Below the pieces are notes generated by a model. It worked only from the letters and a program-made list of their open reading frames with translations, ran no database searches and had not been told where the DNA came from. DNA of 64,000 bases from Hanleya hanleyi. Taxonomy: Eukaryota > Mollusca > Polyplacophora > Lepidopleurida > Hanleyidae. The DNA is taken from contig JAVTVY010039385.1 in NCBI GenBank assembly GCA_036873755.1, forward strand, positions 95,454 through 159,453, given 5' to 3'. Made by a program: the position numbers and the translations under genes. Below, piece by piece: positions 1-10,031 of this stretch. The first letter of the stretch is position 1; the number at the start of each line of letters is the position of its first letter.

Positions 1-229
1 TTATACAATAAGTTAAAGGTTCATATTATTTGACAAGTAATGCTGGGTATGCATATGTGTACCATAGAATATATTTTTTTTAGGGGGGAAATGGCAAAAC
101 GGGGGGGAAGGGACTCAAAATTTGGAAGTGTCCTGTACCCCATGTATCGTCATCAGTCGAGAGAAAAACAAAAGCAGAGAATTGTTTTGACAAGCCATAG
201 TGGATAACAACATGGAGTATAAAATTTAA

Positions 230-344
230 AGGATTTTAATCAATATTTTGTTCTTCCCTGGAATATGTGTCAGAAGAGTTAGTACTTAATTAAGAAATTA
301 AAAAAAAAATTTCCTTGTCCCTGTGGGTATATTTAAGCCTTTTT
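230..344 (+). repeat. Left terminal inverted repeat of the first Kolobok-like element
   Basis: This matches the reverse complement of 5896-5993, including GGAATATGTGTCAGAAGAGT and the run leading to AAGCCTTTTT, with small indels in the A-rich stretch. It is preceded by TTAA at 226-229. A perfect 12-bp palindrome, TGTGACGTCACA, lies further in at 409-420. Confidence 0.75.
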
Positions 345-827
345 GGCAGCTCTATTTAGCTCCCAGTCAGATATGCATATTTGTGAAATGAAAGCGAGGC
401 TGCCAATCTGTGACGTCACAGGCGCGAGAGCTCGCTAATGATAGGTAGCAATTTAGTATGAATTACATACTGGGAGAGATTTCTTTTAGTGGCATTTAGA
501 AGTTGGGAAGTAGATAAATAAACAAATTACTTATGGATAACAACTTCTAGTTTATTCGGGACGACGTTTTGATACAGGTATCGTTCTCCAGACAATGACA
601 TCAATAAATAAATAAGCAGTATATATTCAACCCCAGCGCGTATGACCTACTGATCCAGGAACCCCACCGTGCCTTGAAGCCCACATTGTTAATTGATCCA
701 GCCATCTCCACAGGCCTAATCCTGTCCTATTAAATATTTCTCACCTGGTATAACACTATTGTTATCATACTGTTGACATTTACTCAAGGAACTGTATATA
801 TACTGCTTCTTCACAATTCGAATTCAA
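345..827. other. Non-coding interior of the left Kolobok-like end
   Basis: No coding sequence was recognised. It holds the CRE-like palindrome TGTGACGTCACA (409-420) and short AATA-rich runs near 603-620. The right part merges into the first retroelement 3' end without a clear boundary. Confidence 0.4.
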
Positions 828-1434
828 TACCAACATCGCCGCACAACAAGAAACCTCCGGAACCAGAACATCACATCCTAAACCACACCGACACGATAAC
901 CCATAGATGACGCCGAACTGACGCCTTAACACAGAATATGATCCTTTGACTTTCACGCAATATAGGACGTAGACCTGCCGTCCTGTGCCCCAATACACAC
1001 TCCAAGCAATTGTTACAGGCACAGATTTCTGGAAGAACCCACCCTGTTCCCAAGGGCGTCCTTACGCCCATGGTTCTCCCAGTTTTTTCTGGACGGCTTT
1101 GTGCGTTCAAAGGGGTACCAAGACAAAGGAATCATACACGCGATTACAGTGAACTCATATTTACCAGTATAACTTAACCAAAAACCAAAAAGAGACTTAC
1201 GAACTTGTACATATAGCGATTCTTATTTACTTCTATTTATATCTCCTACTAATCTCTCATTGTTATTTATTATTTATTTATTTATTTATTTATTTATACA
1301 TTTAGCACTGGAAAAGAAATTCAATAAACAAACTAATGTACCGCGAAATTCAAATAAAACATTGAGTTGATGGGCCGCGAAATCCGAATGGGAAGCGGCC
1401 CTTAAACTACAATTTCAATCAATTCGAATTCAAA
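828..1434 (+). mobile_element. Non-LTR retrotransposon 3' end, copy A
   Basis: This is one of three copies of a sequence that ends in a 7-bp perfect stem GGGCCGC (1372-1378) / GCGGCCC (1395-1401) with a 16-nt loop, then TTAAACTACAATTTCAATC. A TTTA-rich stretch and an AATAAA-like signal (about 1322) precede the hairpin. Copies B and C lie at 3417-4231 and 4232-4960. The copies share their right ends and differ at the left, as expected for 5'-truncated retrotransposition. No ORF is credible on either strand. Confidence 0.65.
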
Positions 1435-1438
1435 AATA

Positions 1439-2725
1439 GCCACCGGGGCGTTCAAAGGAACTCCTTTATGTAGTCTACAAATAGAAACTAATGAAAAACC
1501 CTTACATTTAAGACGAGAAGAGCTGTCAATGAAATATGCAGGGAAAACAATAGCCAAGGGCGAAAGCCACCCATGCCACACAATTTTTGGCCCAAAAACC
1601 GAATACGAATTCCTAAAAACAAAATGGGGAAAAGACTCTGCACCACTCGGTTACACGATAGAACGATTATTCGAAGAACACGACATTCCAATCTCTCGTA
1701 TCTCTGACACTGACAAGGTCAATAGACCACCATGGCAACTAATCACACCACACGTGGACACGAATATACATAGCCACATCACCAAACAGGACAACCCAGA
1801 GCATATAAGGGTCACTGCCCTCGAATATATTGACACACATTGGAAAAATCGCTTGAAAATATATACAGACGGCTCCAAAAACACAAGTCACAATACAGGT
1901 TCTGCATTCGTTATTCCAGAACTTGACATCCACGAAGGTTTCAAACTACCAGACAATATGTCTGTATACACCACTGAATTAGTCGCCATAATCAAGGCCC
2001 TCGAATGGGTTCTCCAGAACCGACCGGTTTCCACCGTTATTCTTAGTGATTCCTTAAGCGGACTGGTATCTATAGAGAACTCCAAATCCAACAGTAGACC
2101 TGACCTCATACACGAAATAGAAATTCTATGTACACAAATAAGAGACAATGACATTGACGCCATTTTAGCTTGGATTCCCGCCCACGTGGACGTTAGGGGA
2201 AATGAAGCCGCTGATAGGACAGCCAAAGATAGCCTCACCAAAACTGCACCTGACGTGCAAATAGGACTAGGAACCAAAGAACTGAATTCCATCATTAGAA
2301 CTAGAATAGATAGTAAATGGGAAAAAGAATGGAACGAAGAAAACCGAGGTAGATGGCTACATAGTATTCTAGATAAGGGGAAAAGACGGAGTTGTGGATT
2401 CCAGCTAGACAGCAAACGCGACGACCGCATTATCACCAGGTTAAGACTAGGCAAAACCGGACTTAAATCACATCTGTCCATGCTTCTGAAAAACACCTCA
2501 CCACTCTGTACCGCATGCAACAATGTAGAAGAAACAATAGAACATGTCCTGCTTGAATGCCCAATCCAAAACCGACAACGTGAGGCACTTAGAAACGAAT
2601 TAAAAAAATCCAACACTCCCTTAACATTACCTGCGATATTAAACCCTAAGCCCCCCATTAGAAATCAGGTATTCAAGTCCTTAATAAATTTTATCAAAGC
2701 TGCTGGTTATTATTCCAGTATATAA
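1439..2725 (+). CDS. 5'-truncated non-LTR retrotransposon ORF2: RNase H and C-terminal zinc knuckle
   Basis: The frame is open from about 1439, upstream of the first ATG at 1529. The extra codons read as the RT-to-RNase H linker (LHLRREELSMKYA), so ATG 1529 is not a true start. The RNase H type I core is complete: D in YTDGSK (about residue 113 from the ATG), E in TTELVAI (about 149), D in ILSDSLS (about 173) and D in GNEAADRTAK (about 229). A CxxC...H....C knuckle follows at about 326-345. Stop is TAA at 2723-2725. This layout matches I/Jockey-type ORF2 C-termini. Endonuclease and RT are absent, so this is a 5'-truncated insertion abutting copy A. The frame has no lesions, suggesting a young insertion. 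It acts in cis on retrotransposon RNA:DNA hybrids in family members that are complete. Confidence 0.9.
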   Translation, partial: ATGAFKGTPLCSLQIETNEKPLHLRREELSMKYAGKTIAKGESHPCHTIFGPKTEYEFLKTKWGKDSAPLGYTIERLFEEHDIPISRISDTDKVNRPPWQLITPHVDTNIHSHITKQDNPEHIRVTALEYIDTHWKNRLKIYTDGSKNTSHNTGSAFVIPELDIHEGFKLPDNMSVYTTELVAIIKALEWVLQNRPVSTVILSDSLSGLVSIENSKSNSRPDLIHEIEILCTQIRDNDIDAILAWIPAHVDVRGNEAADRTAKDSLTKTAPDVQIGLGTKELNSIIRTRIDSKWEKEWNEENRGRWLHSILDKGKRRSCGFQLDSKRDDRIITRLRLGKTGLKSHLSMLLKNTSPLCTACNNVEETIEHVLLECPIQNRQREALRNELKKSNTPLTLPAILNPKPPIRNQVFKSLINFIKAAGYYSSI

Positions 2726-2752
2726 TACCACCGCCGTGCATGCGCAGTCAAC

Positions 2753-2777
2753 TTTTTTTTTTTTTTTTTTTTTTTTT
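2753..2777. repeat. Poly-T run
   Basis: A run of 25 T residues starts 27 bases after the RNase H stop codon. It is either an internal homopolymer of the element 3' UTR or the A-tail of an oppositely oriented insertion. Confidence 0.7.
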
Positions 2778-2874
2778 CCGCACATAATCAACCACTAGTA
2801 CACCAAGTACTATCACACGATTTGATAGAGGCCAAATCATTCTTCTGACTTAAACAAATGGTATGGTTGCATCG

Positions 2875-3178
2875 GAGTTACCTTGATACTGAGGGCCGTG
2901 TGCACCATAGCCATACAAAACATTATGGCCATAATAACTATCCATACATAACATCCGGCCAAAATGTCAGACTCATTTAGAAATAAAATAGGCATGGCAA
3001 CAACGAGTTACCTTGATACTGAGGGCCGTCTGTTCCACTGTCCTACAAAACAAACGATGGATAAATCTAATTGAATTCACGACAACAATAGCACGGCCAA
3101 ATCGCATATAGCGAGCAATATTCGGCATAAAATATAGGAAATGGTGATGGCGGAGTTACCTTGATACTGAGGGCCGTC
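2875..3178 (+). repeat. Three direct copies of a GAGTTACCTTGATACTGAGG motif
   Basis: An almost identical motif of about 25 bp begins at 2875, 3005 and 3153 (spacing 130 and 148 bp), each extending into GGCCGT. The copies lie in the probable 3' UTR of the RNase H element. The intervening sequence is only weakly similar. Function unknown. Confidence 0.75.
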
Positions 3179-3416
3179 TATCTCATTGTCCTACAAATTC
3201 TTTATGGTCATCAAACGATAATGCATTCAGAAATAATACAGAGCTGTTTATTTGTGTATTCACCAAGTACTGAATTCATCGAAATGTTTAGTTATTTATC
3301 CATTTGTCCATCTATTTACTCACTTAATTATATATTGCTATTCATATTATGTGACCGACGGTCGGGGGGTGCCTGTTGTTGTGAGGAAGATATATCAAAT
3401 TATTGCATCGAAAAAC

Positions 3417-4231
3417 AATAGAAAACAAGAATGACTACAAGCCTCCTATTTCATATGATACAGGCACACCGAAGACCATAGACGAATTGGACAAGACCTA
3501 AAACAGAAGACGGATGACGATTACAAGAATACTAACAGCGCCTTAAGTGACAACGCCGCATAGCAAGAACACCCAGAATCAGAATACTCGACCCTAGACC
3601 ACTCCGGACACGCTACCCCTTTGATGTTACCCAACTGACGCCTCAACACAGAATATGATCCTTTGACTTTCACGCAATATAGAACGTAGACCTGCCGTTC
3701 TGTACCCCAATACACACTCCAAGCAATTGTTACAGGCACAGATTTCTGGAAGGACCCCCCCTGTTCCCGAGGGCGTCAGTCGGGAAGTCGGCTCTAAGAA
3801 CCCTGAAGACGCCCTGGTTCTCCCAGTTTTTTCTGGACGGCTTTGTGCGTACTATGGGGTACCAAGACAAAGGAATCATACACGCGATTACAGTGAACTC
3901 ACAATTACCAGAATAGCTTAACAAAAAAAAACAAAAAACAGAAAGAGACTTACGAACTTGTACATATAGCGATTCCTATTTACTTCTATTTATATCTCCT
4001 ACTAATCTCTCATTGTTATTTATTATTTATCTATTTATTTATTTATATATTTAGCGCTGGAAAAAATATTCAATAAACAACGTAATGTACCGCGAGAATC
4101 GAATAAAACATTGAGTTGATGGGCCGCGAAATCCGAATGGGAAGCGGCCCTTAAACTACAATTTCAATCAATTCGAATTCGAAATCCGAATGGGAAGCGG
4201 CCCTTAAACTACAATTTCATCATCATCTTCG
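3417..4231 (+). mobile_element. Non-LTR retrotransposon 3' end, copy B, with duplicated tail
   Basis: This is the same sequence family as copies A and C. The terminal hairpin stem is GGGCCGC 4121-4127 / GCGGCCC 4144-4150. The last part, GAAATCCGAATGGGAAGCGG onward, is repeated in tandem at about 4181-4220, giving a double 3' tail. It ends in short ATC repeats before copy C begins. Confidence 0.65.
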
Positions 4232-4960
4232 ACTCAATAGAAAACAAGAATGGCTACAAGCCGTCTATTTCATATGATACAGGCACACCGAAGACCACAG
4301 ACGAGTTGGACAAGACCTGAAACAGAAGACGGATGACATTACAAGAATACCTACAGCGCCTAGAGTGACAACGCCGCATAGCAAGAACACCCAGAATCAG
4401 AATACTCGACCCTAGACCACACCGGACACGCTACCACTTGGATGTTACCGAACTGACACCTCAACACAGAATATGATCCTTTGACTTTCACGTAATATAG
4501 GACGTAGACCTGCCGTTCTGTACCCTATTACACACTCCAAGCAATTGTTACAGGCACAGATTTCTGGAAGGACCCACCCTGTTCCCAAGGGCGTCGTTAG
4601 GGAAGTCGTCTCGAAGAATCCTGAAAACGCCCTGGTTCTCCCAGTTTTTTTCTGGACGGCTTTGTGCGTACTATGGGGTACCGAGACAAAGGTATCATCC
4701 ACGCGATTATAACAAATATTTTCCAGTATAAAAACCAATAACAGACTTAACGACTTGTACATAGCGACTCTTCTCTACTAGTATTTATATTTTCTCATTG
4801 TTATTGTTATTCATTATTTAATTATTTATTTTAATATCTAGTGCTGCAAATTAACAAAGAAATGTACCGTGAAATTTAAATAAAACATTGAGTTGATGGG
4901 CCGCGAAATCCGTATGGGAAGCGGCCCTTAAACTACAATTTCAATCAATCAAAATTCGAC
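4232..4960 (+). mobile_element. Non-LTR retrotransposon 3' end, copy C
   Basis: The third copy starts with the same GAAAACAAGAATGGCTACAA block as copy B. Its terminal hairpin is GGGCCGC 4898-4904 / GCGGCCC 4921-4927. It abuts Kolobok-like sequence carrying the THAP remnant from about 4965. Confidence 0.65.
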
Positions 4961-5007
4961 TCGAGAATACTACCGCCTAATAAATAGCAGTATAAATTGA
5001 CTCCAAA

Positions 5008-5125
5008 ATGCCGTATTGTGCCGCCTACGGTTGTACAAACGAGCAGAAAAAAAGGTTGTGGGTTGAATTTTTTCTCGTTTCCCGTGGAGACCATCCGACA
5101 TGAATTTACTAGACTGTTTGCGTGC
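5008..5125 (+). pseudogene. Frameshifted THAP zinc-finger N-terminus
   Basis: The ATG at 5008 opens MPYCAAYGCTN, the C-x-x-x-x-C start typical of THAP DNA-binding fingers. After a run of A residues (5045-5051) the frame is lost; a neighbouring frame carries the F-x-F-P signature (FFSFP) expected about 12 residues further on. The in-phase frame stops at about 5099. In the Kolobok and P superfamilies the THAP finger is the transposase DNA-binding domain, and this remnant lies inside a TTAA-flanked element. The second half of the finger (CxxH) is not recognisable. The identification rests on a short stretch. Confidence 0.55.
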
Positions 5126-5469
5126 AGGTGGGCTATCTGATAATGTCACCAACACCCGTTATGCGAGAAATTGCCCCTTATCTGCGAAAAGTCGGGAGCA
5201 GGACCGCTAGAAAGTCGCAATTTGTTCTTTCCTATCAATTACCCTAGCTGGACGGCATATTCCTACTGGAAATAATTTATTGAACACAGATTTGCCAGAA
5301 GTAAAAACAAAATGAACTAAATATTTTTGGTAGATAATATATAACGTCGTACTTTCAAACTGACCTGAACGAAAGAGAAAACTCCAAAATTGGCGTACGT
5401 CTCGGTGTTGAAATTTCACCAGCTAGGCCTGGACTAACAAATTATTTCGATCATTGTCTAAATATTTAT

Positions 5470-5707
5470 TCATTCTGTGCATAGGCGGCCTATATATAAC
5501 GTCCGGCATAGATAATAAATAACATACCAGTATGTGTTTACAAGTCGACCTTGTTCCGTGTGGGACGGTTCACGGTTCAGATTCGCTTTCCCTCTGTTCC
5601 ATCTCATTTCGGTCGTTTGGTACGCGTTCAAACTGATACGGCAGAACGTCAAGATGTCCATTTATGTCGTCTGTATATAGATCATCATCACTGGCATATT
5701 CCTCCAT
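5470..5707 (-). pseudogene. Acidic second gene of the Kolobok-like element, P2X7-ballast-like (tentative)
   Basis: On the minus strand ATG 5705-5707 opens MEEYASDDDLYTDD, an acidic start followed by PYQFERVP. The frame stops at 5570. A neighbouring frame continues with RLVNTYW and a C-R-T-L...C tail to 5470. An acidic start, a PYxFEP-like motif and an N-T-x-W then cysteine pattern are what I recall of the zinc-binding 'ballast' domain shared by P2X7 C-termini and many invertebrate proteins. That link is inference from memory. It runs convergently to the THAP remnant, the same arrangement as in the second Kolobok-like element. At least one frameshift. Confidence 0.4.
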
Positions 5708-5895
5708 GGTTTCGAATCGTTTTCGATTAATTATACAGCGATATACGCGATGGAGTAATCGCAAATCCACAGCTTAATATATAGCGCTGACAGCTGCCCA
5801 CAGGAGACGGTCGCCTGTCTGACGTTATAAGGTCACGTGACGCCTAAGCTCATTAACGGGTTAACTGGCGGAAATTGAGCTACAGGTCTTTAATT

Positions 5896-5993
5896 AAAAA
5901 GGCTTAAATACGCTCACAGGGGACAAGGAATTTTTTTTCTAAAAACTCTTCTGACACATATTCCAGAGAAAAACAAATATTGATTAAAATCCT
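5896..5993 (-). repeat. Right terminal inverted repeat of the first Kolobok-like element
   Basis: Inverted match to 230-344, ending CCT at 5993 and followed by TTAA at 5994-5997. Confidence 0.75.
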
Positions 5994-5997
5994 TTAA

Positions 5998-6591
5998 TAA
6001 TGGTCTTAATGTGTCCCATTCGCGACTGCTCGGCCTATTCCGTGGAAGTCCCAGTACCCCGCGCATTAATGGTGTAAGGATTTTGCACCGCTCTGGTGTA
6101 AACGGTGATCCGCCGCACCGGAGGCACAAAACATGCTATGGGATGTGTTTTCGCTCACATAGTCCTCGTTGTATTTCTCCCTTATCAGGAGATAAAATAT
6201 ATATTCAAATGAAATGGATATTACCTTGATTCTACCTCCGGAAGATCTCTTCTAATTTGAGGTGTTTCTCCTAGGTTTTCGTCTCAAACTGATCTCCATG
6301 GTAAAGGAAGTCATACAGCTGACATGCGCTGTTTGGAGTTTCGGCGTGATACTGTGGTTTCAACATGGATGCCAATATGGATTCCTAGCAGTGTGGGCCG
6401 AGGTACTATAATGTCCTACATTATCCGAGACCGTGCCGCTGAGAGTAATTGTAACAGTCTATTTTGAAAATTGTTGAAAAGATGTCTGAATAAAATGACA
6501 TTGTATGTGGAGTGCATTTAGTTCCTGGAATTGTGTAAAGGTTAAATATTAAGCGTGAAAGACTGCATGTAACCTATGAAGAGAAGAACAC
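5998..6591. other. Unassigned sequence
   Basis: No gene or repeat family recognised. A 71-codon minus frame and a 72-codon plus frame overlap each other around 5914-6229, and neither resembles a known family. Confidence 0.3.
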
Positions 6592-6912
6592 ATTATAATT
6601 AAGCTGTGTCACTTTTGGTCAATCCAAATTATACGCAATATGGAATAAGCTCCTGCAAAATACAGAAAAAGAAATGTTAAGATACAAATGTTCGTAATGG
6701 CGAATCATTTTTAACCAAATAGTTGACAATGAATATTAAACATATTCTCAAAATTATTTCGGAAATTGTTTAAAATCCATTGTCAACTATTCTGCTAAAA
6801 ATGAATCGCCCTCAACTTTTTGGTAGCCTTCCTTTTTTCTGTATTTTGCAGGGGCTTGTTCCATATTGCTTATAATTTGGATTGACAAAATGTGACAGCA
6901 TAATTGTAAAGT
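6592..6912. mobile_element. Palindromic MITE (fold-back)
   Basis: The left half (TAATTAAGCTGTGTCAC, 6596 on) and the right half (GTGACAGCATAATTG, to about 6906) are imperfect reverse complements along their length. Shared blocks include CCTGCAAAATACAGAAAAA / TTTTTTCTGTATTTTGCAGG and AATAGTTGACAATG / CATTGTCAACTATT. There is no coding sequence. Superfamily not determined. Confidence 0.7.
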
Positions 6913-7595
6913 TTTCATTTTATTATTGGGTTATTAGGCTTGCGTACCCAATATTTGGCATTTACACATGTGCATGAATTAAATGCACTGTACATACAAT
7001 GTCAATTTCTTCAGGCATACACTTTTCATCAATTTCCAAAATACTCTGTAACAACAACAACAAGAAAAACAACACTCTGTTCATTAACACCTTAAGGATG
7101 TCGGCACCTCTAACCACTTCCCTTATATGTGTTGTAATCTAAACCAAGTCTTTCATGACATCAACTGCCTGGTCATAAATGATAAACGCCTTTGTGACAC
7201 GACCAAGTCACCTCTCGCAACAATTCCATGATGAACAGTGGGATAAAGATAAAGATGTAAGACCATATCATTGTGAATTCACTCAGAAATCTAAGAAGAA
7301 AAAAAAGACTCTGGGTTTTTGCAATGTTGATGGTAGGTGCTTAAGGTGCCCGAATCTAAATATCAGGAATTATTTGAGACTTTGAAGTCGCGCTTCTAAG
7401 TATATGGACATGGTGATTGCATTCAAAGGGCACCACAAGAAATTCTTATAAGAGATAGTTTGACAATTAACAATTTTTTTCTAGTGTAATTTTGTTTTCA
7501 GATGGTTGATCTCTAGATAGAGATTTATGTTGTTCGTCGCTATACAGCTGAAATGTCGCTGAACGCGACGGTAAATTCTCTCTGTCTCTCGCTAG

Positions 7596-7895
7596 CTCAT
7601 TGATGGGAGCACGGTGGGCAGAGGTTACTGTTTCAATGCATTTTGCGGAGAAGCAACATGAACTTGATAATGTGGTGTCTAGCACTGAAATTGCACTTCG
7701 TCTTTATTGCACCAATGAAGCCTCCTGTCTGTGTCTTGGTGTTTTATAGGGTGGATGTCGAGTTCCATGTTGCTTCAAAGGTTTACTGCTTTGAAGCAAT
7801 AGGAACGCAACTTAGCTGGGTGGTGCCTAGTTGGTTCGTCGCGATATGACTAGAATATTGTTAAAAGGAACATTAAATCCTACTCACTCACTCTC
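7596..7895 (+). mobile_element. SINE-like non-autonomous element, copy 1
   Basis: About 300 bp matches 39178-39486: shared blocks include GAGAAGCAACA, AACTTGATAATGTG, GCCTCCTGTCTGTGTC and TGTTTTATAGGGTGGA, then TGCTTCAAAG...CTTTGAAG (short hairpin). It ends in the SINE-type tail AATATTGTTAAAAGGAACAT with ACTC/CTCT repeats. A partial tail of the same kind lies just upstream, at about 7534-7600. No tRNA-like boxes were found in this family. Confidence 0.65.
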
Positions 7896-8268
7896 TCTCT
7901 CTTTCGCTCTAGCTCATTCACACTGGATGATCAAAATGAGCACTGAAGCGGACTCTTATCCTGGTCATGTATTGGGAGGACGCATGACATGTTGGTTTTG
8001 ATTATCCACTGTGTGTAAACTGAGCTGGCACTCGGCGGTGAATTAAATTCGAATTTCACGATGGAAGATTTTAGGTTGATTATATTCTCTTACGATTCTC
8101 TTAAAGGGGAATGTTATCGCCGGACCTATGTAAACGTTAATATATACCTTGATACTATAAGAAATCGACTATATAGTTTTCCCCCCGATCTCCGAACTTC
8201 AAAACGGTAAATTTGGCGATTTAAACGCGTTCCTACCACGAGCCTGTCAAAGTGGTGACCTTTGACCC

Positions 8269-8644
8269 ATGGCGTCACAGAGTGAACCAGTCCGCCATAG
8301 CATTAGCATTAGCATACGTAAACAAGTAAAATCTGCTCCAATATTTTTCGATTTTTCGACTGTATTCTCGTACTTTGGAGGCATCATACCTCGTCGGTGT
8401 GTTGTTGGAGGGTGTAGCAACACGAATGGAGATGGATTCAAGTTGCACTCGTGGCCAAACGGGGAAAAAATCGGGGAGAAATTCGACGAAATTTGTGCAA
8501 AACACGTGGGGAAAGCCAACGAAATGGTCTCGCATTTATTTCGCTCACTAGACTGACGACAGCTATGCAACAACAGAGATGGCAAGAATGTGTGGATATC
8601 CCCCTATACTGAAAGAAGCTATTTCCAAGATCAAGACAAATAAA
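8269..8644 (+). pseudogene. Broken THAP zinc-finger domain
   Basis: The frame from ATG 8269 reads RRCVVGGCSN followed by GFKLHSWP, the C-x4-C start and F/H-x-x-P part of a THAP finger. Near 8500 the frame is lost; a neighbouring frame continues GKPTKWSRIYFAH, aligning with the usual W-x-R-x-C-x-x-H-F region, but has Tyr where the third zinc cysteine belongs and a TAG directly after the His. It then continues MARMCGYPPILKE in the frame open to 8863. The broken finger sits about 165 bp inside a TTAA-flanked element, consistent with a Kolobok transposase N-terminus. Lesions: one frameshift, one stop, one lost ligand. Confidence 0.65.
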
Positions 8645-9122
8645 TCTTTATCAGAAAGAGAAAATAGACAACCCCTCAGTCTGCCGGAGTGCGTGAGTTA
8701 TACAGGGACGACCGACCTCGTGGACTCGGCAAGCGACAAACCGTTCCCGCAGACAAGCACTGTAAATGTCCCTGGATGTTTGGGCCCACACCGCTTCCAT
8801 CGTCTCCTCTACCGAAGATTTAATCTTCCACTCTTGAAATTTTGCATCAGTCCCACGGAGTGATCGAACAGCCAATTCTGAATCCTACAGCTATTAACTG
8901 AACTGTAATAATCAATGTACTTTTAATCAACTTATTTCCGTATATAGGAAATTCACTTCTGGCACCAGCTTATCCTGATTATTTGGTGTCTTTTTGTATC
9001 TCCCTGTGAGCACATACATTCTATTTTTTTTGATACAGTAAATTGAAATTGATCACCCGGAAGAGTAACTGAAACTAACAGAAAGGTGTGAAGCAAACAA
9101 TTTTTTATGTGAGGGTGTCCAA

Positions 9123-9169
9123 GAGGGAGAGTGAGAGAATTAAGGTTTAACGTCGCGCGTTCAGCAACA
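9123..9169 (-). mobile_element. 47-bp SINE 3'-tail insertion
   Basis: The sequence GAGAATTAAGGTTTAACGTC is the reverse complement of the window's common SINE tail. It is flanked by a perfect 10-bp direct repeat, GGGTGTCCAA (9113-9122 and 9170-9179), which is read as the target duplication of an extremely 5'-truncated insertion. Confidence 0.7.
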
Positions 9170-9774
9170 GGGTGTCCAAAAGAAATAAACTGGGCTTCTC
9201 CACAGGTGAGTTAGTTATTGTTTCAACATCAAATAGCTTCCTTTGGAATTTAAACTTTGTTTTCATTTGAGAGAACTTATCCACAGGTATGGATTAGCTC
9301 TCGTTTTAACATCAAATCGCTAACAATAATTGACAAACACATAATAAAATTAAGCACGTAAGCAATGTAAATAAGCCGGCCTGCCACGGTATAACAATCT
9401 GTCCGTCCCGTAAGAATTGGAAAAAAATAATGAACCATACAATGTCAATAAACACACACATATAAAAATAAGGGCGTAAATAACTACATAGTATGCTCTT
9501 ACAATAACAAATTATCTGTAGATTTTAAATGAATATATATATTATAGTGACATCCACAATAAGCCAAGCCGGCCTAGTTTCCTTTTTGCTATATTATTTA
9601 GAAGTTTTTTTAGCACGGAAGAGTAAATTTACGATCCTGTGCATTATAATAACTGATTTATGCCTAAAAAAAATGCCAGATAAAAGCAGAAATGTATAAA
9701 TATTATTGTAAGATCCACGGATAGTTGTAATTTCGTGTATAAAGCATGTAATCAGTGTATTTAAACCGGCCTGC

Positions 9775-10031
9775 CACAGCCTGACACGGCCTGCCACAGG
9801 CTTGAAACAGGCCTGACATCAGGACGACCCAGTTTGACCCCAGATTCGCTTGTACATATGGCTCAAATTTATATGACTCGATAGGTTCTCCTTCTCCTTT
9901 AGTTTCATGATCGGTTACTGCCTCTACATTCCAAGACCTGTATAATCTCCAACGTCACAGTCTTCAATGTGGTTAACGCTGAAATCGGAATCTGTGTCAG
10001 AGCTTGTACCGCTGTCTGTGTTATCCGCCAT
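9775..10031 (-). pseudogene. Acidic second gene of the second Kolobok-like element (tentative ballast-like)
   Basis: ATG at 10029-10031 (minus) opens MADNTDSGTSSDTDSDF, a Ser/Asp-rich start, and the frame stops at 9924. A neighbouring frame continues GEGEPIESYKFEPY (about 9850-9880), matching the position and pattern of PYQFERVP in the gene at 5470-5707. No cysteine-rich end is visible here. Two elements with different terminal repeats thus carry the same convergent pair, THAP on plus and acidic PYxFEP protein on minus. The resemblance to P2X7-ballast proteins is inference. Confidence 0.4.

Larger units (their letters stand above)
230..5993 (+). mobile_element. Kolobok-like TTAA DNA transposon interrupted by nested retroelements
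   Basis: Two inverted ends, both starting AGGATTTTAATCAATATT, face each other and each abuts a TTAA (226-229 and 5994-5997). The ends align over about 100 bp. TTAA target duplication, a TTAAAGG terminus and an internal THAP finger together point to the Kolobok superfamily (established association). Retroelement 3' ends occupy about 828-4960, leaving the left end at 230-827 and the coding remnants at 5008-5707. No transposase catalytic core is visible, so the copy is defective. That the two ends belong to one insertion is inferred from orientation, matching ends and matching TTAA. Confidence 0.65.

Noticed and set aside
215..290. LKDFNQYF-like peptide shared with the minus strand near 5990, first read as a transposase C-terminus
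   Set aside because: The shared sequence begins exactly at TTAA-AGG on both sides and is better explained as the terminal inverted repeat.
1888..2658. 256-codon minus frame
   Set aside because: Antisense shadow of the RNase H gene, which has all four catalytic residues on the plus strand.
871..4762. Minus frames in copies A, B and C sharing LPEICACNNCLECV
   Set aside because: They follow the DNA similarity of the three 3' ends. Starts and ends differ and frames break, and the strand is opposite to the element.
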